Shown one piece after another: positions 1 to 7,892 of a stretch of 64,000 nucleotides of DNA. The DNA comes from Streptomyces sp. 130 (GTDB lineage Bacteria; Actinomycetota; Actinomycetes; Streptomycetales; Streptomycetaceae). The notes beneath the pieces are model-generated. The model was not told the origin of the DNA. It saw only the letters and a program-made list of their open reading frames with translations, and searched no databases. The position numbers and the translations under genes were made by a program. The stretch lies in NCBI RefSeq assembly GCF_007096885.1, contig NZ_VJNO01000025.1, positions 34,034 to 98,033 on the forward strand, written 5' to 3'. How positions within the stretch are numbered: position 1 is the stretch's first letter; each line of letters starts with the position of its first letter.

Positions 1-940
1 TGACGAGCCCGACGACGCCCGGCCGTACGAACACCAGCCCGATGAGCCAGACCGCGCGCAGGGTGCCGACGGTCCGGAAGACCCGGTCGCGGCCGTAGCG
101 GGCGACGACCCGGCGGGCCAGCCGGGAGCCGATGAGGCCGCCGAGACACGGAGCGGCGAAGGCGAGCCCGTACTGCCAGGGCGGAAAGCCGAGCCCGCGC
201 AGCAGGAGGACGGCCAGCAATGGTTCGGTGGCCATGATCAGGCCGCCGACGAGGATCTGGTTGAGGTAGAGCGCCCGCAGCACGGGGTGGCCGAAGATGT
301 GCCGCCACCCGGCGAGCAGCGCGCCGGCCCGCAGCGGAGCCCTGTCCGCCGTGCCCGGCGGGTCCTCCTTCCCCCGGATCGCGGTGATGCCGAGCGCGGA
401 GAGCAGATAGCTGAGCGCGTCGGCCACCACGGTGGTGACCGGCCCGAAGACCCCGATCGCCGCGCCGCCGAGGGGCGGGCCGACCGCGATGGAGCTCCAG
501 TTCGTGGACTCGAACCGCGCGTTGGCGACGAGCAGGTCCTCCCGGCGGACGAGCGCCTTCAGATACGCGCCGCTCGCCGCGCCGAACGCGATCTTCGCCG
601 CGGCGACCACGGCCGACACGGCCAGCAGCTGGACGAACCCGAGCAGCCCGAAGGCGTACGCGACCGGGACCGACGCCATGGCCGCGAACCGGACCAGGTC
701 CATCCCGATCATGACGGGCCGCTTGCGCCGGAACTCCACCCACGGCGCGAGCGGCACCGCGATCAGCGCCCCCACCGCGGGCCCGACCGCCGACAGCGCG
801 GACACCTCGGCGGGCCCGGCGTCCAGCACCAGCACGGCGAGCAGCGGCAGGGCCCCGAATCCCAGCCCCGACCCGTACGCGCTCACCGCGTACGCGGCCC
901 ACAGCCAGCCGAACGGCCGCCCCAACGCTCTTCTGCCCAC
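1..940 (-). CDS. MFS transporter, partial (C-terminus off the window)
   Basis: Reading the complement from a GTG at 940 gives about 313 codons running off the left edge. The product is a hydrophobic membrane protein that starts MGRRALGRPFGWLWAAYAVS and carries a typical MFS loop-2/3 basic patch (EFRRKRPVMIGMDLVR near residue 70). Several alanine/leucine-rich transmembrane stretches follow. The family moves small molecules across the cytoplasmic membrane with proton exchange; the substrate cannot be read from sequence. It is transcribed divergently from the LysR gene at 1063, and such pairs commonly form an effector-responsive efflux unit. That role is inference. Only the first three quarters of a normal protein of about 410 residues is present. 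Confidence 0.85.
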   Translation of the reverse strand, partial: MGRRALGRPFGWLWAAYAVSAYGSGLGFGALPLLAVLVLDAGPAEVSALSAVGPAVGALIAVPLAPWVEFRRKRPVMIGMDLVRFAAMASVPVAYAFGLLGFVQLLAVSAVVAAAKIAFGAASGAYLKALVRREDLLVANARFESTNWSSIAVGPPLGGAAIGVFGPVTTVVADALSYLLSALGITAIRGKEDPPGTADRAPLRAGALLAGWRHIFGHPVLRALYLNQILVGGLIMATEPLLAVLLLRGLGFPPWQYGLAFAAPCLGGLIGSRLARRVVARYGRDRVFRTVGTLRAVWLIGLVFVRPGVVGLV

Positions 941-1008
941 GCCGCCTCACCCACACAACCCGAAATTGCCGAATGAGAGCTAATCGCCTGGCAGAGCCGC
1001 AGGTCAAA

Positions 1009-1044
1009 CAACCGATGACCGGTTGAGGGACAACCAGGAGTTGT
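1009..1044. promoter_or_regulatory. Paired inverted repeats between MFS and LysR genes
   Basis: CAACCG (1009-1014) pairs with CGGTTG (1020-1025). A second repeat ACAAC (1030-1034) pairs with GTTGT (1040-1044). Both share CAAC/GTTG half sites and start about 22 bp apart, two helical turns. LysR proteins bind such paired sites in the divergent promoter, so this is the likely operator for the gene at 1063 and the MFS gene. Binding is inferred. Confidence 0.5.
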
Positions 1045-1048
1045 TCAC

Positions 1049-1054
1049 TAGGCT
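1049..1054 (+). promoter_or_regulatory. -10 element giving a leaderless lysR transcript
   Basis: TAGGCT at 1049-1054 fits the TAnnnT -10 pattern and places the transcription start at about 1061-1063, on the ATG. No Shine-Dalgarno sequence precedes the ATG, which supports leaderless translation. Confidence 0.4.
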
Positions 1055-1062
1055 GCCCTGCC

Positions 1063-1995
1063 ATGGACCTCCAAGCAGTGCGCACGTTCGTCGCCGTCAC
1101 GGAAGCGGGCGGGTTCCACAAGGCCGCGGCCGATCTGTCGGTCACCCAGCAGGCCGTCTCCAAGCGCGTCGCCGCGCTGGAGCAGGCCCTCGGCGTACGC
1201 CTCTTCACCCGCGCCCCGCGCGGCGCCGAGCTGACCATCGACGGCCGGGCGTTCCTGCCCCACGCGCGCGAACTGCTGCGCGCGGCCGAGCGCGCGAGCG
1301 CGTCCGTACGCCCCGGCAACCGCCCGCTGCGCGTCGACGTGATCGCGTCCCGCACCGCCCAGTCGAGCCTGATGCGCGCCTTCCACCGCGCCCACCCCGG
1401 GATCGCCCTCGACATGATGATGCTGGTCAGCATGGACACGGCCGTCGCCGCGCTCCGCACCGGCGAACTCGACGCGACGTTCCGCGCGGTGGGCGCCCCC
1501 GGCCACCCCCTCCCCGACGACATCGCGTCCGCCCGCGTCCTGGACGAACCCCTCCAACTCCTCACCGGCCCCGCCCACACCCTGGCCGACGCCCCCTCGG
1601 TGACCCTCACCGATCTGGTCGGCCACCGCATCTGGATGCCGGGCATCGCCCCCGGCACCGAGTGGGGCGCGTACTACGACGACCTGGTCGCGGAGTTCGC
1701 CCTGACCATCGAGGCGACGGGCCCGAACTTCGGCTCGGACGTCCTGCTGGACACCATCGCGGACACCCCGGCCCTGGCCACGTTCATGGGTGCACACTCC
1801 CGCCGCATCTGGCCCAGGGACCACGACCTGCGCCTCATCCCGGTCACCGGTCCGACCCCGGTCTACCCCCACTCCCTCCTCTGGCACCGCGACAACCCGC
1901 ACCCGGGGCTGGCGGCGCTGCGTACGCACGTGGGGGCGGCGGGGGATTACGGGGCGGAGGGGTCCTGGGTGCCGGGGTGGGCGACCGGGCAGTGA
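1063..1995 (+). CDS. LysR-family transcriptional regulator
   Basis: The protein has 310 residues, the usual LysR length. The N-terminal winged helix-turn-helix spans about residues 1-60 (MDLQAVRTFVAVTEAGGFHK, then VTQQAVSKRVAALEQALGVRLFTR, the recognition helix signature). A two-lobed effector-binding domain follows from about residue 88. The ATG at 1063 gives the canonical MDLQ start. It is divergent from the MFS transporter and probably controls it in response to a small ligand. Two inverted repeats lie in the shared promoter. The ligand is unknown. Confidence 0.92.
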   Translation: MDLQAVRTFVAVTEAGGFHKAAADLSVTQQAVSKRVAALEQALGVRLFTRAPRGAELTIDGRAFLPHARELLRAAERASASVRPGNRPLRVDVIASRTAQSSLMRAFHRAHPGIALDMMMLVSMDTAVAALRTGELDATFRAVGAPGHPLPDDIASARVLDEPLQLLTGPAHTLADAPSVTLTDLVGHRIWMPGIAPGTEWGAYYDDLVAEFALTIEATGPNFGSDVLLDTIADTPALATFMGAHSRRIWPRDHDLRLIPVTGPTPVYPHSLLWHRDNPHPGLAALRTHVGAAGDYGAEGSWVPGWATGQ

Positions 1996-2170
1996 ACGAG
2001 AGGTGATGCGTCGCACGCGAACGACAGCCGCACCCGGGTGGCCCCCGCCCAAGACACCGCCGTCCACCCCTCGCGCCGCAACGTCGTCTCACCCTCCGGG
2101 ACAACGGTGGCCTCCGGCGGCCGTGCCCGCCCCGGAGCAGGTCGTGACCGGGCATCCTCGTCCGCACAGG

Positions 2171-3214
2171 TCAGCGTTGGAGGAGGACGATGCGGATGGC
2201 TCGTTCGACGTGGGCCGCCGTGTTGGCGTGGCCCTCGGCGTTGGGGTGGACCAGGGTGGCCCGCTTGTCGATGGTGCCGCAGTCCAGCGGGGTGCCGGGG
2301 AGTGCGGCGGGCCAGAAGTCCTCGGCGTCGCCGCAGATGCCTTCGACCCACTTGGTGCCCGCCGGCTGGCAGACGTCGTGGCCCACGCTGGAGGAGTAGA
2401 CGTCCACGTAGCGGTCGCCGAAGAAACCGCTCACCCGCTGGATCATCCTGTTCAGCGGCTTGAGGACTTCGTCACGGAGCCAGTCGACGTCGTCGTGGCC
2501 GATCAGGCTCAGCTCGGTGAGGGACAGGCGGTCGCAGTCGCCGCTGTCCTCGGGGAGGGCGGCCGGGTAGCCGACCGTGATGACCTCGGCGTCGGGGGCT
2601 GCCCGGTGGACGTGGGCCAGCATCGCGATGTACTCGTCCTGGACCCGGGCGAGCCTGTCCTGAAGGCTCTCCTCGCCCTCGGGCGGGTTGGTGTAGTGGC
2701 CGCGGCAGGACTGACCGGCCGCACCCGTTTCGAAGCACGTGCTCAGGATCTCGAAGAAGGGCAGGCTGTTGCCGCCGACGCCGATGGTGACGACGTCCGT
2801 GCCCTCGCCGAGCCCGGCCCGCACGGCCTGCGGGTCCACCGGAGGCCAGCCGGCGGCGGGCGGCTGAACCGGGCCGATCGGGGTCTGCCGGGTCGTGGTG
2901 ATGTCGGAGATCGTGGCACCGCCGCAGCTGACATCGGTCAGGCTGACGGGCTTGCCGGGCGGGAACTCGGCGAGCTCCCGGTCCACGACGTCCGGGTACG
3001 CGTTCGCGGTGCGGGCGCAGCCGTCGCGCGACGCGTCGCCGAGCGGCGGCTTCGGGGCCCCGACGAAGACGCCGGAGGTGTACGAGTCGCCCAGCGCGGC
3101 CCATTCGTACGAGTCGGCCGCACCGGCGGAGCCGGAGGGCAGCAGCGCGGACGCCGCGAGCGCGAGCCCGACGGCCAGGGCGCGCGTGCGCAGGCGGGAC
3201 ACACGGTGTCGCAT
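2171..3214 (-). CDS. Secreted SGNH-fold esterase/lipase
   Basis: The protein has 347 residues. The chosen ATG (3214) follows GGAGAA at good spacing, and the upstream extension looks non-coding. A Sec signal peptide (RHRVSRLRTRALAVGLALAA) ends near residue 33. Block I is GDSYTSG with the nucleophile Ser44. GVGGNSLPF supplies the block III oxyanion Asn, and HPNAEGH near residue 323 supplies the catalytic His. Several Cys residues suggest disulphides outside the cell. This matches the Streptomyces secreted GDSL lipase/esterase group, which hydrolyses ester lipids. It stands alone, with no partner genes. Confidence 0.9.
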   Translation of the reverse strand: MRHRVSRLRTRALAVGLALAASALLPSGSAGAADSYEWAALGDSYTSGVFVGAPKPPLGDASRDGCARTANAYPDVVDRELAEFPPGKPVSLTDVSCGGATISDITTTRQTPIGPVQPPAAGWPPVDPQAVRAGLGEGTDVVTIGVGGNSLPFFEILSTCFETGAAGQSCRGHYTNPPEGEESLQDRLARVQDEYIAMLAHVHRAAPDAEVITVGYPAALPEDSGDCDRLSLTELSLIGHDDVDWLRDEVLKPLNRMIQRVSGFFGDRYVDVYSSSVGHDVCQPAGTKWVEGICGDAEDFWPAALPGTPLDCGTIDKRATLVHPNAEGHANTAAHVERAIRIVLLQR

Positions 3215-3415
3215 GGTTTCTCCAGTGGGGGGACGGGCGCCCCGGGGCCGGCCGGCCCCGCCGGGGGCGGAGGGCAAGTCGCCCAAGATCATTCACGGCG
3301 CCCGGCCGACACTCCGGTACATCGGGCGAACGTGCCCCGATCGGGGTAGGCCATCGGATACTCCCCGCTGCCGGAGGGCGCCTGGCGATCCGTACCGGTC
3401 GATAGGCTGACCACC

Positions 3416-4015
3416 ATGGGCGTCGACCTCACCACACTGATCGCCGACTGGTCGTGGCTGGCCGGGGTCCCGCCCGAGCAGCGGCTGGAGCGGCTGCGGA
3501 ACGCCTGGTACGACGAGGCGACCGGGCTGTGGGACGCCATGTCGGTGACGTACGGGTGGGAGTGGCCGCGCGGGCCGCACAGCGCGTTGTTCGGGGTGTA
3601 CGAGTTCCCGGGCACCCTCGGCTCGTACAAGCCGCACTTCTGGGCGGGGGAGGCGTGGGAGAAGGCCCGCGACCACGTCGACGCGGGCCTGCGGGCGGAG
3701 CTGGACGCGCTGCTCGGCGGGCTGATCTGGAACGGGCCGGACTTCGACGACGAGGAGCCGGACGAGGGCTACGACTTCTTCTCCGGCAGCTCCGGTCTGC
3801 TGGTCGCCGCGTCCCCGCAGGGCGTACGGGAACTGCTCGCGACCTGGGAGCGCGTACGGCCCCGGCTCGACGAGCTCCGCGCGCCCTTCGGGGAGCCCGC
3901 CGTAGCGTCCCGGTTCAGCGACTTCGACGCCTTCGTGCGCCTCCTGACCGACTGGGGCGAAGTCCTGGCCGAAGCCGCCCGCCGGGGCTGGGGGATCGCG
4001 GGCGTCAACGGGTAG
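3416..4015 (+). CDS. Conserved hypothetical protein (199 aa)
   Basis: A soluble, acidic protein of 199 residues with strong coding bias, starting at ATG 3416. It is rich in Trp (about 5%), with a WSWLAG segment near residue 13, and an acidic stretch (DDEEPDEGYDFF) near residue 120. There is no signal peptide and no membrane segment. I do not recognise a domain. It is convergent with the methyltransferase gene, whose stop lies 3 bp away, so the two share no promoter. Confidence 0.7.
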   Translation: MGVDLTTLIADWSWLAGVPPEQRLERLRNAWYDEATGLWDAMSVTYGWEWPRGPHSALFGVYEFPGTLGSYKPHFWAGEAWEKARDHVDAGLRAELDALLGGLIWNGPDFDDEEPDEGYDFFSGSSGLLVAASPQGVRELLATWERVRPRLDELRAPFGEPAVASRFSDFDAFVRLLTDWGEVLAEAARRGWGIAGVNG

Positions 4016-4018
4016 CGG

Positions 4019-4858
4019 TCACCGCCTGCGGGAGACCCCCAGTTCGACCAGGTAACGCTTCGTCACCCGGCCCCCGTACCGCCCGTCGATCAGCTCCGCG
4101 ATGGAGTCCAGCAGCCCGCGCCGGGCGGCCTCCGGGAGCGCCCGGTGGCCGGAGTAGGTGCGCAGCACGTCCAGGTACTGCGGGGTGGTGTACGTGACGT
4201 CGTGCTCGTAACGCCGGAAGACCGTCGGGCCGAAGCGGCCACCGCGCGCCACCTCCTGCGCGTGGTCCGCGTTGCCGACCTCGGCGGCGGTGGGAGGCCG
4301 CGTCCCGGGCTTCGTCTCAGGGTCGAAGCGCTCGTAACACCGCTGGACCTCCACGAAGAACTCCTCGGTGCCGCCCCGCACATGCTGGGTGCGCACCACC
4401 GCGAGCGCCCCGCCCGTACGCAGGGCGTCGGCCGCCTTGGGCACGCGCACCGCCGGGTCGATCCAGTGGAACGCGGTGACCACGAGCACGGTGTCGTACG
4501 GCTCCGCAGGCAGCGGCCAGTCCTCGAACGCGGCCGTCACCACCTCCACGTCCGGCATCCCGGCCAGATTGCGCCGGGCGACCGCGGCCATGCTCGGGCC
4601 CGCCTCGACGGCGGTGATCCGGCACCCGCGCCGGGCCAGCGGGACCGTGGCCTGCCCGGTCCCGCATCCCACCTCCAGGACGCGGCTGCCGGCCCGGGCC
4701 CCGGCGAGCTCCGCGAGGTCGTCGTAGAGCGCCGCCGGGTAACCGGGCCTGGCCCGGTCGTACAGCTCCGCGTCCTCGTCGAACGTCCGCCGCAGCCGCT
4801 GCCGCCGGGCGTCCTCGGGGGTGTCGTCGCGCGGGGCGGGTGTGGTGATCTCGGGCAT
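4019..4858 (-). CDS. Class I SAM-dependent methyltransferase
   Basis: The protein has 279 residues from the ATG at 4858 (MPEITTPAPRDD). SAM-binding motif I is VLEVGCGTGQATVPLA near residues 65-80. The acidic loop ITAVEAGPSM binds the ribose hydroxyls, and an AFHWID motif follows post-motif III. This is the Methyltransf_11/25 type that modifies small molecules. The methyl acceptor is unknown. The open frame continues upstream in GC-rich DNA, but those extra residues look non-coding. It is divergent from the hydrolase at 5279 across a 420-bp gap. Confidence 0.88.
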   Translation of the reverse strand: MPEITTPAPRDDTPEDARRQRLRRTFDEDAELYDRARPGYPAALYDDLAELAGARAGSRVLEVGCGTGQATVPLARRGCRITAVEAGPSMAAVARRNLAGMPDVEVVTAAFEDWPLPAEPYDTVLVVTAFHWIDPAVRVPKAADALRTGGALAVVRTQHVRGGTEEFFVEVQRCYERFDPETKPGTRPPTAAEVGNADHAQEVARGGRFGPTVFRRYEHDVTYTTPQYLDVLRTYSGHRALPEAARRGLLDSIAELIDGRYGGRVTKRYLVELGVSRRR

Positions 4859-5278
4859 GCGGCGCAGCGTAGGCGATACGGGCACCCCCTGAGGACCCGT
4901 CAGGCCGCCTCCGCCTCCCAGCACGGCGCGTCCGGGCCGGCGTGCGAGCAGCGGGGTCGGCAGGTATGCCGTCATCGCGTGGAGGCGCGGGCGCCGCACG
5001 GGGGACCGCGCGGAGTCGGCCAGCGCGTCGGCGGTACGGGAGCGGGCCGCGCTCAGGGCGGGGCGGAGCGCGCCCGTCCCGGCGGCGACGACGGCGAACG
5101 TGGCCCCGGCGGGCAGGGCGAGCGACGGGGCGAGGCCGGAGCAGGCAGGGACCGAGCGCGGTCCGCGTCCCGTGGGACCGTAGTACGACACGCGCCCCGT
5201 CCATGCGACCCCAGAGCTACCGGATCGCGTCCCGAGGGTGGACGTCGGCGCACCAGGCCCCCGCCTAGCGTTCGGAGC
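4859..5278. other. 420-bp divergent intergenic region
   Basis: Open frames cross this GC-rich stretch on both strands, but their translations are Arg/Pro/Gly-rich with no recognisable domain. No clear repeat, RNA gene or terminator was seen. It must hold the promoters of the methyltransferase (minus) and the secreted hydrolase (plus). Confidence 0.4.
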
Positions 5279-6475
5279 ATGAGAACTCGTCACCGCGCCG
5301 TGGCCGCCGCGCTCCTCGTCCTCGCCCTGGGCGCGACGGCCGCCACCCCGGCCGTCGCCGCCCCGCCGCGGCCCGCCCCCGGCACCTCCGTGACCGACGC
5401 CCCCGCCCCGCAGCTGCGACTCCCCGCACCCTCCGGGCCGTACGCCGTCGGCGAGAGCACCCTGCATCTGCGGGACACCGGGCGCACCGACCCGTACGTA
5501 CCGCAGGCGGGCGCACGCGAGCTGCTGGTGTCCGTGTTCCACCCCGGGCGGGCCGGGACCGGCGAGCGCGCCCCTTACATGAGCACACGGGAGGCGGAAC
5601 TGCTGCTGGAGTCACGGGGGTTGGGCGGCCTCGTCGCGCCCGAGGCGGTCGGCGCGACCGAGACGTACGCCCGCACCGGCGCCGTGCCCGCGCGCGGGCG
5701 GTTTCCGCTCGTCGTGCTGTCGCCCGGGTTCGGGCAGAGCCGCTTCACGCTCACCGCCCTCGCGACGGACCTGGCGTCCCGGGGGTACGTCGTCGCGGCG
5801 GTGGACCACGCCCACGAGTCCGTCGCGACCGTCTTCCCGGGCGGGCGCGTCCTGCCGTGCGCCGCCTGCGACTACGTGGAGCGGGCCGGTGACGCGGGGC
5901 TCGCGGAGGTCGCCCGGAACAGGGCGAGGGACGTCTCGTTCCTGCTGGACCGGCTGACGGGCGGTCACCCCGTCCGGCGGTACGCCTCGATGATCGACCG
6001 GCGGCACGTCGGCATGGCCGGACACTCCATCGGCGGCGACTCCGCCGCGTCCGCGATGGCCGCCGACCGGCGCGTGCGCGCGGGCGTGAACATGGACGGG
6101 ACCTTCTTCGACCCGGTCCCCGCCGCAGGGCTCGGGGGCCGGCCGTTCATGATGCTCGGCACCGAGGCCGACCACGCCTCCGGCGGCACCTTCGACACCA
6201 CGTGGGACCGCGACTGGGCGCGCCTGGACGGCTGGAAGAGGTGGCTCACGGTCGCCGGCGCCGGCCACTTCACCTTCACCGACCTGCCGCTCCTCGCAGC
6301 ACAGCTGGGCATCGCCGACCCTTCGGCCCCGCTGCCCGCCGACCGCTCCGGCGACATCACCCGCGACTACGTCGCCGCCTTCTTCGACCTCCACCTCAAG
6401 GGCCTGCCGCAGCCTCTGCTCGCCGGGCCGACGCCGGGGAATCCGGAGGTGACGTTCCAGGCGCCCGCGCGGTAG
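5279..6475 (+). CDS. Secreted alpha/beta hydrolase, PAF-acetylhydrolase-like
   Basis: The protein has 398 residues from the ATG at 5279. A signal peptide (RTRHRAVAAALLVLALGA) ends at about residue 28 (AVA-AP). The alpha/beta-hydrolase core has LSPGFGQSR for the oxyanion region, GHSIGGDSA for the nucleophile elbow Ser, and GAGHFTF for the catalytic His near the C-terminus. Sequence order and length resemble the platelet-activating-factor acetylhydrolase/cutinase-like group that cleaves ester bonds outside the cell. A CAAC pair near residue 200 may form a disulphide. The natural substrate is unknown. Confidence 0.85.
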   Translation: MRTRHRAVAAALLVLALGATAATPAVAAPPRPAPGTSVTDAPAPQLRLPAPSGPYAVGESTLHLRDTGRTDPYVPQAGARELLVSVFHPGRAGTGERAPYMSTREAELLLESRGLGGLVAPEAVGATETYARTGAVPARGRFPLVVLSPGFGQSRFTLTALATDLASRGYVVAAVDHAHESVATVFPGGRVLPCAACDYVERAGDAGLAEVARNRARDVSFLLDRLTGGHPVRRYASMIDRRHVGMAGHSIGGDSAASAMAADRRVRAGVNMDGTFFDPVPAAGLGGRPFMMLGTEADHASGGTFDTTWDRDWARLDGWKRWLTVAGAGHFTFTDLPLLAAQLGIADPSAPLPADRSGDITRDYVAAFFDLHLKGLPQPLLAGPTPGNPEVTFQAPAR

Positions 6476-6496
6476 CGCGCGGTTGCGCGATCCGCG

Positions 6497-6529
6497 GGCC
6501 TCGATTATTACGCCGTAATAATCGAGGCC
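6497..6529. repeat. 33-nt perfect AT-core palindrome
   Basis: GGCCTCGATTATTACG (6497-6512), one C, then its exact complement (6514-6529). The 16-bp arms are perfect and contain TAATAAT, strikingly AT-rich for this genome. It lies between convergent genes, so it may be a bidirectional terminator. There is no U-run, and the symmetry also fits a repressor or recombinase site. Confidence 0.6.
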
Positions 6530-6622
6530 TCCGCAGAAGCGGGGTCAGGCGGCGCCAGCGGTTTCCGAGGTCGGGACGCGGTCGGGACGCGGCCGGGTCG
6601 CCGGTCGTGCCCCGACCCGGGA

Positions 6623-7114
6623 TCAGAAGTGCGTACTGATCCCGAATGCCTCGCGGAGCCGGGCCATGTCATGGAGATCCCGGTCCCGGGGCTCGTAACC
6701 CTGGTGGAAGCGGACCTGCTGCGCGGCGGACAGGCAGGGCACGTCACGGCCCCCGACGCTGCCCGTGACGAAGCAGTCGGCCGGATAGACGAACGGCTTC
6801 CCGGGTTCCAGCGACTCCTGGCGGGCGCTCCCGTCGGGCTGGAACGCCAGCGGGTGCAGGTCGATCTGACGCCCCGTCCGGTCCGTGACGACGAACCGCG
6901 CGGGCCGCCAGTCGAGCGTTTCGGCGAACCCGGCCGCGGCAAGAGCGGCGACGACGGCCGGCTCCTGCTCCAGGCGGTGCATCAGGTCCAGATCCTCGTG
7001 CTCCCGGGTCTGCCGCCCCACCAGGGCGTCGATGCCCCAGCCCCCGCCGATCCAGACCTCCGCGCCGGCCTCCCGCAGCAGGCCCAGGATCTCCAGCACA
7101 TCGTCACCGGTCAT
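6623..7114 (-). CDS. Nucleotidyltransferase, lincosamide/aminoglycoside-type
   Basis: The protein has 163 residues. The signature GGGWGIDALVGRQTREHEDLDL near residues 22-43 is the nucleotidyltransferase-fold motif of LnuA/LinB-like proteins, with Asp residues in EDLDL positioned as metal ligands. HDMARLREAFG ends the protein. Family members add AMP to antibiotic hydroxyls, but many actinobacterial homologues have no proven resistance role, so resistance is only a possibility. The ATG at 7114 overlaps the end of the upstream phosphatase gene by 11 bp, which indicates translational coupling. Confidence 0.82.
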   Translation of the reverse strand: MTGDDVLEILGLLREAGAEVWIGGGWGIDALVGRQTREHEDLDLMHRLEQEPAVVAALAAAGFAETLDWRPARFVVTDRTGRQIDLHPLAFQPDGSARQESLEPGKPFVYPADCFVTGSVGGRDVPCLSAAQQVRFHQGYEPRDRDLHDMARLREAFGISTHF

Positions 7115-7871
7115 GTGGTCCGTCGCTTTCCAGGTGTGCGGTCCCGCCCCAGAGCCGCAGGTCCAGTCGGTGGCCGTCGCCCCGCCAGTGGGACAGCGAG
7201 GCGTTGGGTACCGGCGGCACGGCCTCGGGAGGCGCCGCGCCGAGGCCCGCCAGGGCGAAGCGGACGGCGACGACCGCCGCGTCATGGGCGACGAGCAGCA
7301 CGCGCCGACCGGGCGCGGCCCGTTCCAGATCGGCGAGGAAACCGCGCACCCGCAGGGCGACATCGGCGAGCGATTTCCCGCCCGGCGGGCGGTAGAACCA
7401 CTCGCCCAGGCGGTCCCGGCGGGCGGCCTCCTCCGGGTCCCGCGCCGCCAGTGCGGCCGGCGGGTACAGCTCGAAGACGCCCATCTCCCGGTCCCGCAAC
7501 CGCTCGTCCGTCAGGAGCGGAAGCGGAGCGACGCCCTCACCGGCCGCGTACCCGGCCATCGCCTGCCAGGTCTGCCGGGCCCGTACGTACGGCGAGCAGA
7601 CGACGAGATCCAGCTCGCCGGCGCACTCCACGAGCCACCGCCCGAGCGCCCGTGCCTGTGCCTGCCCGAGTGCGGACAGCGGTACGTCGCGGTCGCGGCC
7701 CGCCAGGCGTGCCGCGCCCGCCTCGGCGAAGGCGGCGTTGGCGGTGCTCTGCCCGTGCCGGACCGCCCACAGCGCGCCGAGTGCGTTCGGCACGGCGAGG
7801 GGCGCCCCGCCCGGCCCCGCTTCGGGCCGCCAGGGCGCCGGCTCGCCGCTTCCCCGTACCGCGTCTGTCAT
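7104..7871 (-). CDS. Histidine phosphatase family protein
   Basis: The protein has 255 residues. The RHG catalytic motif is AVRHGQSTANA near residue 37, with the phosphorylated His. The second His is in LLVAHDAAVVAVRFAL near residue 198, and DRDVPLSALGQAQA and SPYVRARQT complete the phosphoglycerate-mutase fold. It is a cytosolic phosphatase of the PhoE/GpmB type acting on a small phosphoester that cannot be named from sequence. It is the first gene of a two-gene unit with the nucleotidyltransferase. Confidence 0.9.
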   Translation of the reverse strand: MTDAVRGSGEPAPWRPEAGPGGAPLAVPNALGALWAVRHGQSTANAAFAEAGAARLAGRDRDVPLSALGQAQARALGRWLVECAGELDLVVCSPYVRARQTWQAMAGYAAGEGVAPLPLLTDERLRDREMGVFELYPPAALAARDPEEAARRDRLGEWFYRPPGGKSLADVALRVRGFLADLERAAPGRRVLLVAHDAAVVAVRFALAGLGAAPPEAVPPVPNASLSHWRGDGHRLDLRLWGGTAHLESDGPHDR

Positions 7872-7892
7872 GCCGTCAGGCTAGGGGCCGCG

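Noticed and set aside
1844..2167. Minus-strand ORF of 107 codons between the LysR and SGNH genes
   Set aside because: Arg/Pro-rich translation, overlaps the LysR 3' end, no ribosome binding site or domain.
4942..5268. Plus-strand ORF of 108 codons in the 420-bp gap
   Set aside because: Composition is Arg/Ser/Gly-rich like other chance frames; no motif or start signal.
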